This document shows positions 20,401-31,681 of a DNA stretch of 64,000 nt, in pieces. The stretch's first letter is position 1, and each line of letters starts with the position of its first letter. The position numbers and the translations under genes were made by a program. The notes under the pieces were generated by a model. The model saw only the letters and a program-made list of their open reading frames with translations, was not told the origin of the DNA and searched no databases. Origin of the DNA: NP936 sp002726085 (lineage in GTDB: Bacteria; Acidobacteriota; Vicinamibacteria; Vicinamibacterales; UBA8438); NCBI GenBank assembly GCA_036012905.1, contig DASCQF010000138.1, forward strand, positions 1-64,000, read 5' to 3'.

Positions 20401-21883
20401 GTGTGCCATTCACCCGATCGTGGTGCAGATAGGCGCCGCGCCGCCCGCGCGACGTCGTGATGCCGTCGGCCAGCATGTCTACGACCGCGTCGAAAGCGGC
20501 GCGCGGCAGCGTCGCATACGGAGCGGCGCGTCGAACCAGGTCGAAGAGATCGTCAACGCGCCAGGTCTCGCAGGCGCACGCCGCAACCAGCTGCTGGGCC
20601 AGCACGTCGACCGGCCAGACTGGAATCGCCAGCCGATCGAGGCGACCTTTCCGGATCGCCCGCACCAGCGCGGCGCACTCGACCAGCTCGTCTCGTGTCG
20701 TCGCAAAGAGGCGACCGGTGGGCACATGGGGGTCGTCGGGTGTGTCGACCTGGTGGCCCGACCGACCGACCCGCTGCAGAGTCACAGCAATCGACCGGGG
20801 CGATCCGATTTGACACACCAGGTCCACCGTGCCGATGTCGATGCCAAGCTCCAGTGACGCGGTGGCGACCACCGCCCGCAGCCGGCCCGCCTTGAGCTGG
20901 GACTCCGCGGTCTGGCGTAGGCGCCGCGACAAACTGCCGTGATGGGCCAACACCGCCTCATCACCCAAGCGCTCCGCCAAATGGTGCGCCACCCGCTCGC
21001 ACAACCGCCGGGTGTTGACGAAGACCAGGGTCGTGCGATGCGCCAGGACCAGCTCGGAGAGCCGGTCGTAGATCTCCACCCACATCTCGTTGGACGCGAC
21101 GACACCCAGTTCGTCTCTCGGCACCTCGACGGCGAGATCGAGCTGACGCCGATGGCCCGAGTCGATCACCGCAATAGTCGGCTTCAGGCTTCGGGCTTCG
21201 GGCTTCAGCGGCTCCTCGGTCCCGCTGCCATGCAGGAAACTCGCAACGTCCTCGATCGGACGGACGGTGGCCGACAGCCCGATACGCTGCGGCCGAGCGC
21301 CACCCGCGGTCAACACCAGGTCCTCGAGTCGCGCCAAGGTCAGCGCCAGATGCGATCCTCGCTTGTCGTCCACAAGCGCGTGGATCTCGTCGACGATTAC
21401 CGTGCTGGTCCGTCGAAGCGCCTCGCGTCCCCGTTCGGCAGTCAGCAGGATGAACAGCGATTCCGGTGTGGTGACCAGGATGTGCGGCGGCCGTCGTATC
21501 ATCCGCTCGCGCTCCCAGGCAGAGGTATCGCCGGTGCGAACCGCCGTGCGAACCCCGGGATTGGGCAACCCCTGGGAGGCCGCCATCGTCTCGATTTCAG
21601 CCAGCGGCGTCTCCAGGTTCTTGCCAATGTCGTTGCTCAGCGCCTTGAGCGGCGACACGTACACGACGTCGATTCGATCGTCGAGACGCCCCTCCAGCCC
21701 GACTGCCACCAACCGGTCCAGACAGATGAGAAACGCCGCAAGGGTCTTGCCGGACCCGGTGGGCGCCGACACAAGGACATCTCGCCCGGCCCGGATCCTC
21801 GGCCACGCCTCACGCTGCGGCGGGGTGGCTGCGGCGAACCGCCCACGAAACCACTCAGCGATCAGCGGATGAAAATCCTGCAT
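17492..21883 (-). CDS. lhr: Lhr-type large ATP-dependent helicase
   Basis: 1463 residues, the size of long Lhr helicases. The DNA/RNA helicase core has Q-motif PPQREAW, Walker A SAPTGSGKT (39-47), Walker B DEIH (165-168), SAT (204-206), and a second RecA domain with LELGIDIGTVDLVCQIGSP and QRVGRSGH. It continues with the Lhr-specific winged-helix and C-terminal domains (PFGARVNRAWGLALR, RMRSDDLLASVFP). Lhr proteins unwind DNA-RNA hybrids and belong to the repair response. Between the two helicase domains, residues of about 225-235 read PLKPEARSLKP, encoded by a short DNA repeat (21180-21209) also seen at the gene's own stop codon and near 30965. It lies 26 bases after the DUF349 gene. Confidence 0.93.
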   Translation of the reverse strand: MQDFHPLIAEWFRGRFAAATPPQREAWPRIRAGRDVLVSAPTGSGKTLAAFLICLDRLVAVGLEGRLDDRIDVVYVSPLKALSNDIGKNLETPLAEIETMAASQGLPNPGVRTAVRTGDTSAWERERMIRRPPHILVTTPESLFILLTAERGREALRRTSTVIVDEIHALVDDKRGSHLALTLARLEDLVLTAGGARPQRIGLSATVRPIEDVASFLHGSGTEEPLKPEARSLKPTIAVIDSGHRRQLDLAVEVPRDELGVVASNEMWVEIYDRLSELVLAHRTTLVFVNTRRLCERVAHHLAERLGDEAVLAHHGSLSRRLRQTAESQLKAGRLRAVVATASLELGIDIGTVDLVCQIGSPRSIAVTLQRVGRSGHQVDTPDDPHVPTGRLFATTRDELVECAALVRAIRKGRLDRLAIPVWPVDVLAQQLVAACACETWRVDDLFDLVRRAAPYATLPRAAFDAVVDMLADGITTSRGRRGAYLHHDRVNGTLRGRRGARLAAITGGGAIPDNANYLVVAEPDQTTVGTVDEDFAVESMSGDIFLLGTTSWRIRRVESGRLRVEDARGAAPSLPFWRGEAPGRTSELSEEVSRLRDEIAEALSPAPETGPSIDGETRALEVLTEGCGLDLAGAEQVVAYVRAGVAALGALPTERCVVAERFFDEAGGMQLIVHAPFGARVNRAWGLALRKRFCRSFNFELQAAATDNGIVISLAEQHSFPLEAIFQFLTVETVAAVLTQAMLPSPMFGARWRWNASRALAVLRFAGGRKVPPPIQRMRSDDLLASVFPDQVACQENLTGDIRIPDHPLVNETIRDCLHEAMDLDGLRAVLAGIERGEIRTHAIDTAEPSPFCHEILNANPYAFLDDAPLEERRARAVQLRRTHQADLGEIGALDAKAIATVADESWPVVRDADELHDALLTLVALPPVAEWTVWFGTLVGERRAGELVVGDTRLWVPTEHLELVRCLYPGATVAPPLPEIGQPRPEGRDAAVTELLRGWLESTGPETSAALAARLALPGGQVDAGLARLEGEGQVLRGTFTGAGGGEVVGVEWCNRRVLARIHRLTLGQLRREIEPVSSADFVRFLYRWQHLAPGTTLHGTDGLLQILKQFQGYEISGARLERDVLARRMSRYEPEMLDRLCLSGEVMWGRLSPHPAFESPASMAPSSTPAVSVGEGQPSGTVAARAKRVRPTRVAPVTLFLREDAEWLLACAARPVIGRDAAALSHVAREVLDALTTRGASFLAGIVRATGRLPSEVEDGLWELVAAGLVTADGFDNLRALVDPKRRRGEGRGRAARPRHAAGRWAPLEEIDLAQAAEETVDDGGGPSRHDAAVARFAEQLLDRWGVVFRDLLARETLAPRWRELLMVLRRMEARGEIRGGRFVAGFVGEQFARPEAVDLLRVVRREGPLAHPVSVPAADPLNLAGIVLPGPRVSALSGGSVDLLPGDAGPSVAAGVQSA
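21180..21209 (-). repeat. KPEA-coding short repeat inside lhr
   Basis: Four head-to-tail units of the GGCTTC(A/G) kind lie inside the helicase gene and keep the frame, adding a LKPEARSLKP-like loop. Similar units lie at 17476-17497, across the lhr stop codon, and at 30965-30981, at the end of the methyltransferase gene. This suggests a mobile or slipping short repeat. Confidence 0.6.
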
Positions 21884-21909
21884 CTGAGTGACGAGGGGTT
21901 GAATAGTGG

Positions 21910-24900
21910 TTACGCGCGTTCCCTGGAGCCAGATTCGTGGCGCCGTCCGGACCGCCGCCGGCGGGGAGCCCGTTCGCCCCGGGGAGCAGGTGGGCGGTCG
22001 GAGGCTTCTGGGGGGTGTTGCTGGAAAAATCGGTCGCAGGCTGTGCGGAATCGGTCCGACAGCTGGCGACCGGTCTCACCAGGCACCACGCCAAGCGCGC
22101 GGCGCTGTATCTGCGCCCGCTTGACTTCGTCCGTGTCTTCGCGTCGCTTCGCCTCCGTGTCCACGCGCGCACCCATCGTGTTGCTCGCCAACGCGTCGCG
22201 GAGCTGCGCCGCGAGAATCTCGGCCGGTGAGTGGCCGCCGGCCGTCGACGACGGGGCATCCTCGAGTAATCCTTCGACACGCTCGCACAACCGTTCCAGC
22301 GCGACCCGGTTGCGCTCCGGGTCGAGGTCCGACCCGCTGAACGCCTCCGGATACCGCTCGACCACGCCTGAGAGCGCCGTCTGGAACCGGGCCGTCAAGC
22401 TGCGCTCCTGCTGGCGGGGCACAGGTGGCAGCTGACGCCACTCGGCTCTGGCAGCCGAGACCGTCTCGGCGATCTTGTCCGGCAGCTCGGTCCCGGCGTC
22501 GCCATGCTCTGGCGTCTCCGACGTCGCCGTGGTCTTGGGCAACAGCGCTTCGAGACGCTCACAAACCGAGGCCCGCGCCGTGATCTTGTCGGCGAACTCG
22601 GCATCACTCGCCTCCTGTGCACGCGAGTAGACTCCGTCGCATGCCGCACGGAAGCGGCGCCACAACGCGTCGGACCGGGTACGCCGAACCGGTCCTACCG
22701 TTTTCCATTCCACCTGCAGCTGCTTGACGGTCTCCTTCGCGGTTCCGAGATCACTCTCACCTTTGAGCGCCTCGGCCTTCTCGCACAATGCCACTTTCAG
22801 CTTTGCGTTCTTCGCCCATACTTGTTTGCGCTCGGCGAGATCGTCGCGTCGCCGGTGAAAAAACCGGCCACACGCAGAGCGAAACCGGTTCCACGCTGCG
22901 TGCTCCTGCTTGCGGGTCGCCGCCCCGACCTGCTTCCATAGCGCCTGCAGCTCGGTAATCCGCTGCGCCGTCTTGATCCAGTCGGTCGACTCGGCGAGCC
23001 GCTCGGCCTCCTCGCACAGCGCAACCTTCCGCGCGAAATGCTCTTCGCGTAGGGCGTCCTGCTTGGCCAGGTAGGCCTCGGCCCTCGGACGTATCGCGTC
23101 ATGGGCCGTCTTGAAGCGCTGCCAGAGCTCCTTCCCCTCGCCACGCGGCACATCGCTGGCCTGTCGCCAGGCCGCCATGACCTGCCGGAACTCCTGCGCC
23201 ACGAGGACTTCGTCGTCGACCGCTCGGAGCGCTTCGAGCCGCTGACAGAGCTTGGCCTGGACTCCGCTGTTCGCCCACTGCTTCCATTCGGCCAGGCCGC
23301 GCAGCTCGCGAACCCGACCCGCCAAGACCGTCTGCGCCTCACGTAGACGCTTCGTGAGCCCGTCACGATCCTCCCGGGTCGGCAACCGCCCCAAGTTGCC
23401 CGGCAGTGACCGCGCCAAACGCAGCCAGCGCTCGGCGTCGTTGAGCTCGAGATTCTCGTCGACCAGCGCCTGCTCGAGCTCATCGCATCGCCGCTGCTGC
23501 TTGGCGAGATTCGCCCGCTCGCGCCGCTTGCGTTCCTCGCCGGCCTCAGCCAGGCGCTTGACCCGGTGGGCTTCGGCCGCCTCGACACGTGGCCCGAGCT
23601 CGCCCACTTCGTCCGGCGTCGACACCCGAATCAGTCCTGTCCACTCGGCGTGCGTACCGGTCCAGCGCTTCTTCAGATCGTCGACTTCGTCCGTCTGGCT
23701 GATTGTCTCGAGCGCACTGGCCAGTTCGGCGAGACGCGCGATGCGATCGGCGGCGGAGCTCTGCCGCTGGACCTGCGCCTCGACGCGCCCCACAAGCTCC
23801 TCGAAGCGTTGAACAATGCTGGCTCCGGGGCTTGGTGCGGGCGCCTCGCCCTCGACTTCCCCGCGTTCGGCATCCGGCACCGCTGGCAGCACCCTCCACT
23901 CGGCGCGGGCTCTCGCGACCTCCGCCGTCCGGACTGTCGCGTCGCATGACTCGTCGGCGACCACCGCGGCCAGGCGCTCGCACAGCGCGGTCCGCGCGGC
24001 GAGCACCTCGCTGCGTGTCCTGCGGAGGCGATCGGCCTCGCTCCGTGCCAGCTCCAGACGGTCCAGCTGCTCCCGGACCCGCTTGACGGCGCCGGCCCAC
24101 CGCTTGGTCACAGCGGCGGTCAGGTCGGTCTGTTTCTCTTGCCCAACCCCTGCGCTGTCGCCAGCAGGCGCGGGGGCCACAGTCTCTGTCCCGACGAACG
24201 ACGACCATTCCCGTTCCGCTTCGGCCAATTCGTCGCTCAGCAGATCCACATCGTCGATGCTCACCAGCGCCTCGACGCTCTCACAGAGCCGCTCTGGTCG
24301 CTGGTGCAGCTCCTCGGGCGAGGGCGGCGTTGGTTTCCCATCGAGCGCGGTCAGCGCCGTCTTGGCCCTACGCGCCACCGGCTTGGAGCGGGCCCGCACG
24401 GCCATGGTCTCCAACAGGTCGCGATTCTCCGTCCCGCCGACGGCGAGACGCTCGAAGGCAGCCAGTGCCACATCCTTGTGATCGCTCTTCACGGCAACAG
24501 CCAGCAGCTCGTCTTGGTCGTCCAGCCGCTCGAGCGCCAAGCGACGCGTAAGCGCGTGCGTGGCCCGGCGGGCCACCACGCTGATCACTTTCTGGGTGTC
24601 GAGCCGCTCGAGCGCCGAGACGCTGACGGCCTCGAGCCCGGCCACGCGCGCCACTTCGCCGAGATCGCGCGCCTCGGACAGACCGGCCAGTGCGACCGTG
24701 GCGCGCTCGAGGTTGGTGTCGTCGACAGCCATCGCGCGCAGCATCGCGGCCGCTTCAGCTCGCACGTCGTCCACCTGGTCGGTCCGGAGAATCCTTCCCA
24801 GCGTCGCCGGATCGGACAGCCGGACCACGGCGGCCGAGCGCACACCGGGGTCGGCATCCTCTGAGGCGATCGCCGCCAACAGCTCCTGGGCATCGTCCTC

Positions 24901-24984
24901 GAGATCGTCCACCGCGGACGCCCGGACCGACGGGTCCTCATGTTGCCATTCCGGCTGCCCGCGAAATCGGTCGAACACGCTCAT
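21910..24984 (-). CDS. DUF349-repeat protein with HEAT-like N-terminus
   Basis: 1024 residues, no signal peptide. The first 200 or so are short alpha-helical pairs of HEAT type (AVVRLSDPATLG, AALAGLSEARDLG-like spacing). The rest is long charged helices, likely coiled coil, with several DUF349 copies recognisable by WKQVG...WNRFRSACGRFF, WKTVGPVRR...LWRRFRAACD and a last LSDRFRTACDRFF. The tail is basic. DUF349 proteins are cytoplasmic and their role is unknown. Some are linked to nucleic-acid or ribosome-associated functions. The gene heads a minus-strand run with lhr, so a role in nucleic-acid metabolism is possible but only inferred. Confidence 0.85.
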   Translation of the reverse strand: MSVFDRFRGQPEWQHEDPSVRASAVDDLEDDAQELLAAIASEDADPGVRSAAVVRLSDPATLGRILRTDQVDDVRAEAAAMLRAMAVDDTNLERATVALAGLSEARDLGEVARVAGLEAVSVSALERLDTQKVISVVARRATHALTRRLALERLDDQDELLAVAVKSDHKDVALAAFERLAVGGTENRDLLETMAVRARSKPVARRAKTALTALDGKPTPPSPEELHQRPERLCESVEALVSIDDVDLLSDELAEAEREWSSFVGTETVAPAPAGDSAGVGQEKQTDLTAAVTKRWAGAVKRVREQLDRLELARSEADRLRRTRSEVLAARTALCERLAAVVADESCDATVRTAEVARARAEWRVLPAVPDAERGEVEGEAPAPSPGASIVQRFEELVGRVEAQVQRQSSAADRIARLAELASALETISQTDEVDDLKKRWTGTHAEWTGLIRVSTPDEVGELGPRVEAAEAHRVKRLAEAGEERKRRERANLAKQQRRCDELEQALVDENLELNDAERWLRLARSLPGNLGRLPTREDRDGLTKRLREAQTVLAGRVRELRGLAEWKQWANSGVQAKLCQRLEALRAVDDEVLVAQEFRQVMAAWRQASDVPRGEGKELWQRFKTAHDAIRPRAEAYLAKQDALREEHFARKVALCEEAERLAESTDWIKTAQRITELQALWKQVGAATRKQEHAAWNRFRSACGRFFHRRRDDLAERKQVWAKNAKLKVALCEKAEALKGESDLGTAKETVKQLQVEWKTVGPVRRTRSDALWRRFRAACDGVYSRAQEASDAEFADKITARASVCERLEALLPKTTATSETPEHGDAGTELPDKIAETVSAARAEWRQLPPVPRQQERSLTARFQTALSGVVERYPEAFSGSDLDPERNRVALERLCERVEGLLEDAPSSTAGGHSPAEILAAQLRDALASNTMGARVDTEAKRREDTDEVKRAQIQRRALGVVPGETGRQLSDRFRTACDRFFQQHPPEASDRPPAPRGERAPRRRRSGRRHESGSRERA

Positions 24985-25218
24985 GTGATTGGTTTCACCA
25001 GATCCGGCTGTGTACGGCGCCGCCGAGTGGATACTGGACAGCCAGACCGCAAATTATGCATACTCGGGGCCTAGGCTGGCGAACGAGCCCTTGCTCAGAA
25101 AAAGCGTGGGCACGGCTCCGCGATGCTGACCGGGAATGCGTGGTTCTCCGATTGTTTGGATCAAAGATACCAAATTTTGAACAAGCGATGTGTGATCGCT
25201 GGATGGAGGAACCCCGCC

Positions 25219-25803
25219 ATGTCGGTTCGTAAACTGGTCATCCTCGTTACGTGCTGCCTCACCATGGCCGCGACCAGCGAGGATGCCGCCGCCCAGAGCA
25301 GCACCAACCCGGTCGTCGCGATCGAGACCAGCCTGGGAACCATCACCGCGGAGCTCGACCGAGCCAACGCGCCGCTTTCGGTCGAGAACTTCCTGCAGTA
25401 TATCGAGAGCGGACATTACAACGGCACCATCTTCCATCGTGTCATCAAGGGTTTCATGGTCCAGGGTGGGGGCCGGACGGCCGACTTGACGGAAAAGCCG
25501 ACGCGCCCCCCCATCAAGAACGAAGCGAGAAACGGGCTGACCAACGATCGCGGGACCCTGGCGATGGCTCGGACCCCCGTCGTCGACAGTGCGACCGCCC
25601 AGTTTTTCATCAACACCGTCGACAACAATGGGCTCAACAACAGCGGAATCACACCCGATGCCTACGGATACGCGGTGTTTGGCCGCGTCACCGCCGGCTT
25701 GGACGTCGTCGACCAGATCGAGGGAGTCGCAACCGGCACCCGTGGGCCACATCAGAACGTGCCAGACACGGCGGTCGAAATCCGCTCGATTACCGTGCAG
25801 TAG
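25219..25803 (+). CDS. Exported cyclophilin-type peptidyl-prolyl isomerase
   Basis: 194 residues, starting at ATG 25219 behind GGAGG. A signal peptide (LVILVTCCLTMAATS, cut near AAAQS) leads to one cyclophilin domain with YNGTIFHRVIKGFMVQGGG (catalytic Arg), GTLAMAR and TAQFFIN. It would speed proline isomerisation of exported proteins. The 234-base gap before it holds an AT-rich stretch (25150-25185) that probably contains the promoter. A second, similar gene follows after 79 bases. Confidence 0.92.
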   Translation: MSVRKLVILVTCCLTMAATSEDAAAQSSTNPVVAIETSLGTITAELDRANAPLSVENFLQYIESGHYNGTIFHRVIKGFMVQGGGRTADLTEKPTRPPIKNEARNGLTNDRGTLAMARTPVVDSATAQFFINTVDNNGLNNSGITPDAYGYAVFGRVTAGLDVVDQIEGVATGTRGPHQNVPDTAVEIRSITVQ

Positions 25804-25882
25804 TGAGCCCGCATCACATCCCTTGCATAGATTAGCAGCACGCCGCACGACTGGGTGTGGCGAACATGGAAAGGAACACGTT

Positions 25883-26494
25883 GTGTCTCTACGCACACTG
25901 ACAGTATTGCTGATGTGGACGCTGGTTGGCGTCTTTACCACCCCGGTCTTGGCGCAGGACGCCCCGCCCAATCCCAGGGTGCTCGTGGAGACGAGCGAAG
26001 GCGACTTCGAAATGGAGTTGTTCAAGGACAAGGTGCCAGCGACCGTCGTCAATTTCCTGATGTATGTGCAGGCGGGCTACTACGACGGAACCATCTTTCA
26101 CCGCGTGATCCGCGACGTGATCATACAGGGTGGGGGCTACGTTGCGGAGGGGGACGACGCGATCAACCCGAGGATCGATGGGCTACGCGGACAGATATTG
26201 AACGAGGCCTCCAACAGCCTGCAGAACAGTCGAGGCACGGTGGCGATGGCCCGCCTCACAGATCCGAACAGCGCACGCGCGCAATTCTTCATCAACCTCG
26301 ACAACAACTCCATGTTCAACCACAAGAACAGCACCCCGGATGGGTTCGGGTATGCGGTGTTCGGCCGCGTCACCGAAGGCATGAACGTGGTTCGTGAGAT
26401 CGGACGGACCCGCACCACGAACAAGAGCAACCAGCGCGACGTGCCCCGCGATACGATCGTCATCCGGTCAATCAGCCAGACCGAAGCGAACTGA
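25883..26494 (+). CDS. Exported cyclophilin-type peptidyl-prolyl isomerase (second copy)
   Basis: 203 residues from GTG 25883, seven bases after AAGGA. The signal peptide core is VLLMWTLVGVFTTPVLAQD. The cyclophilin domain has YDGTIFHRVIRDVIIQGGG, GTVAMAR and RAQFFINLDNNSMFN. It is clearly related to the preceding gene but divergent, so this is an old tandem duplication. Both probably act in the periplasm. A stable hairpin at 26512-26547 follows. Confidence 0.92.
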   Translation: MSLRTLTVLLMWTLVGVFTTPVLAQDAPPNPRVLVETSEGDFEMELFKDKVPATVVNFLMYVQAGYYDGTIFHRVIRDVIIQGGGYVAEGDDAINPRIDGLRGQILNEASNSLQNSRGTVAMARLTDPNSARAQFFINLDNNSMFNHKNSTPDGFGYAVFGRVTEGMNVVREIGRTRTTNKSNQRDVPRDTIVIRSISQTEAN

Positions 26495-26511
26495 GACGGT
26501 TCTCTCGAGGA

Positions 26512-26547
26512 AGTCAGGGCACCCAGATGTCCCCCTGGACCCTGACT
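26512..26547 (+). terminator. Hairpin after the cyclophilin pair
   Basis: AGTCAGGG pairs with CCCTGACT over a 20-base interior that itself contains CCAG/CTGG. It starts 17 bases after the stop codon. No long T-run follows, so factor-independent termination is uncertain. Confidence 0.45.
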
Positions 26548-26616
26548 CGTTCCCGGTTTCACGACCCAGTGGGAGTATGATGGCGCCGGCGGGCGGGGTC
26601 CCGCCCGGCCGCTCCC

Positions 26617-29420
<2,804 letters not shown>

Positions 29421-29424
<4 letters not shown>

Positions 29425-29813
29425 CTGCCGCTCAGCGCATCGTTCTCAGTTTGGGTATGCTCATCTTCAGCCTTATGGGACTGATGCCGCCCTGGGTGCA
29501 CGTAAGAGACGGCGACCCGTCGGCGCGCGTGCCGGCCGGCTATGCCTTCATCACCATCGGCGCGCCAATTCGACCCGCCGAGCCTGATGGTCAAGACGAC
29601 ACGCGTCGGCGCGGCCGGTTCAGACGCACCTACCGAGGCGCCCCACTCCAGTCATGGTCGTCCGAGATCGATGCCCCACGCCTGTCACTTCAATGGGGCA
29701 CGGTGACAGTGGCGACCGGAGGTGTGATCTGGCTGCTAGGCTCCACGCGTCGCCGGCGTCGCGGCGACCGACCCGATGCGGCCCGGACTCACGGCCCATC
29801 ACATCCCCGATAG
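29421..29813 (+). CDS. Small membrane protein of unknown function
   Basis: 130 residues. Two hydrophobic segments (IVLSLGMLIFSLMGLMPPW at the start, VTVATGGVIWLLG near the end) flank a polar loop with a Pro-rich stretch. The tail is basic. The start ATG overlaps the stop of the preceding fusion gene (ATGA), so it is translationally coupled and may assist the lipid enzyme. The N-terminal MPPWVH pattern resembles other small unnamed membrane proteins. No function can be given. Confidence 0.75.
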
Positions 29814-29847
29814 TCACTCGCCACCGGGTCCCTGGGCATTTGTTGTT

Positions 29848-29869
29848 CCGCAGGTCTGAAGACCCGCGG
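29848..29869. terminator. Hairpin between convergent genes (CTGAAG repeat, copy 2)
   Basis: CCGC-A-GGTC, loop TGAA, GACC-CGCGG, then CTACGGC. It lies between genes converging from 29813 and 29883, the same setting as the copy at 15547-15570. Confidence 0.5.
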
Positions 29870-29882
29870 CTACGGCATCTTT

Positions 29883-30929
29883 TCAGGGCGTGAGCACCAT
29901 CCGACCCACCGCCCGTCCATCGCGCAGGTCGTTCAGCACCGTCTGCGCGTCAGCGAGCGGTCTGGAACGTGTCGGGATCGCCGCCACCTTGCCGGTTTCG
30001 ACCAGCTCCATCAACTCGCGCATCTCTTCGAGGCTGCCGACATAGGATCCCTGGATCGTCAAGCTCCGTAGCGGCAGCAGCGGCAGCGCCGCGCGGAGCT
30101 GCCCGCCAAACAAGCCCACGATGACAAGCAGACCGCCGGTCCCGAGCGTCCCGAGACCAAGGGTCGCGCTGGTCTCGGCCCCAACGAAATCGATTGCCGC
30201 CGGCGCCCCGCCGTCGGTGAGCCGACGTATCTGCTTCGCCGCGTCGTCGTCGCGCGCATCGACCACGGCAGCGCCGGTCTCGGCCGCCGCTTTCAACGTG
30301 GCCTCGTCGACATCGACCGCGATGATCGACGCGGTCGTAATCGCCTGTGCCAACCGCAGCGCCGCGAACCCGACGCCGCCCAGACCGATGATGACCAGCG
30401 GCCGTCCAGACACCCGGCTCAGCACCTTCCGCACGGCGCCATAAGCGGTCAGCCCCGAGCACCCATACGTGCAAGCCAGTGTGGCGGGTCGGTCGCCAAA
30501 TTCGAACAGATACCGAGAGTGCGGCACCATGACATGGTCGCTGAATCCTCCATGCCGCGTAACGCCGAGCGCCTGCGGCCGCGGGCACAGATGCTCCTGC
30601 CCAGCCGCGCAGGTAGGACAGGCGCCACAACCGATCCAGGGATAGACCACACGACGCGCCCCGACCTCGACGCCACCGGCATCGGGCCCAAGCGCCACCA
30701 CCGTACCGGCGATCTCGTGGCCGAGCGTCAGCGGCAGCTCGCGCCCCTTGGACAGGTCGAGCTGCATGCCGTCGCCCATGTTGAAGAAACCGTCCCGCAA
30801 GTTCAGGTCGCTGTGACACACGCCACACGCTTCAATCTGAACGAGCACTTCGGCGCTGACCGGGTCGGGACGGACGGTCTCGATCTGTTCGAGCGGCTGA
30901 CCGTAACGCGTGAGCTGGTAGCAGATCAT
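29883..30929 (-). CDS. Zinc-dependent alcohol dehydrogenase (MDR family)
   Basis: 348 residues from ATG 30929. The catalytic zinc motif ACGVCHSD and the GHE motif (LTLGHEIAGTV) are present. So is the structural zinc site with four Cys (CGACPTCAAGQEHLC) and the NAD(P)-binding GLGGVGFAALRLA. It oxidises an alcohol or reduces an aldehyde. The substrate is unknown. The start overlaps the stop of the methyltransferase gene by four bases (ATGA), making it the last gene of a four-gene operon. Confidence 0.92.
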   Translation of the reverse strand: MICYQLTRYGQPLEQIETVRPDPVSAEVLVQIEACGVCHSDLNLRDGFFNMGDGMQLDLSKGRELPLTLGHEIAGTVVALGPDAGGVEVGARRVVYPWIGCGACPTCAAGQEHLCPRPQALGVTRHGGFSDHVMVPHSRYLFEFGDRPATLACTYGCSGLTAYGAVRKVLSRVSGRPLVIIGLGGVGFAALRLAQAITTASIIAVDVDEATLKAAAETGAAVVDARDDDAAKQIRRLTDGGAPAAIDFVGAETSATLGLGTLGTGGLLVIVGLFGGQLRAALPLLPLRSLTIQGSYVGSLEEMRELMELVETGKVAAIPTRSRPLADAQTVLNDLRDGRAVGRMVLTP

Positions 30930-31681
30930 GATGGTCTCTGGTGCCACATGACGGCACCAGCCTTGTTGGCTTCAGGCTTCAGGCGCTCAAACGGGGTCGC
31001 CGTACCGTAGATGAAGAAATTGTCGGTTGTCCGCAGGTCGCCGCGCCAGCCAATCAGCTCGAGCCGCGCGGTGAGCCCTTCTGGATCGTTGAACACCTTG
31101 ACGATCTCGAATGTGCGTCCGTCATTGAGCACTCGTCGCTGGGTTGTCCGACGCAGGTTCGCTCCATGGTTTGGTGCCGACGCGTCCGCATGATGCCGAT
31201 TGTCGACGAAGAACACCGTTCCATCCGGTGCAAGCGCTGTGCGCAGGCGGTCCCAGAACGCGGCGAACCGCGATGGGGGCACGTGGGAGATCCAGAAACC
31301 GAAGAAGACAAAATCGTAGGTCTGGTCCGGCTCCCAGCGAAAGATGTCGCACGGCTGGTACCGCACGTCGACCGACCGGACCCGCGCGCGGTTGAGCGCC
31401 AGCACCTCCGGCGACGCATCGATCGCCGTCAGCGTACCGTTGTAGCGCGCGAGCTGCTCGGTCCACAACCCGGTGCCACAGGCCAGCTCGAGCATCCGAC
31501 CCGACGGCTTCAGCGCGTCGAGCCTGTCGCGCACCAGGCCATACTCCTCGTGCCACAACCGGGTGTGGTCCGGCCCATGGTCGAAGTGCCCGCGTCGGTA
31601 GTACCACTCGTCATACTCCGGCGCCCGCTGGCGGTAGTAGCGAATCTGTGCGTCGACGAGTAACTGGTCGCTGTCAGGCAT
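30926..31681 (-). CDS. Class I SAM-dependent methyltransferase
   Basis: 251 residues from ATG 31681. Motif I is LELACGTGLWTEQLA, followed by LTAIDASPEVLALN (acidic residue binding the SAM ribose) and DFVFFGFWISHVPP. An N-terminal segment RYYRQRAPEYDEWY is often found in small-molecule methyltransferases. The C-terminus ends in FERLKPEANKAG, where the DNA repeat described inside lhr recurs. The start lies inside the end of the PLP-enzyme gene (8-base overlap) and the stop overlaps the dehydrogenase start. Methyl acceptor unknown. Confidence 0.88.
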   Translation of the reverse strand: MPDSDQLLVDAQIRYYRQRAPEYDEWYYRRGHFDHGPDHTRLWHEEYGLVRDRLDALKPSGRMLELACGTGLWTEQLARYNGTLTAIDASPEVLALNRARVRSVDVRYQPCDIFRWEPDQTYDFVFFGFWISHVPPSRFAAFWDRLRTALAPDGTVFFVDNRHHADASAPNHGANLRRTTQRRVLNDGRTFEIVKVFNDPEGLTARLELIGWRGDLRTTDNFFIYGTATPFERLKPEANKAGAVMWHQRPS

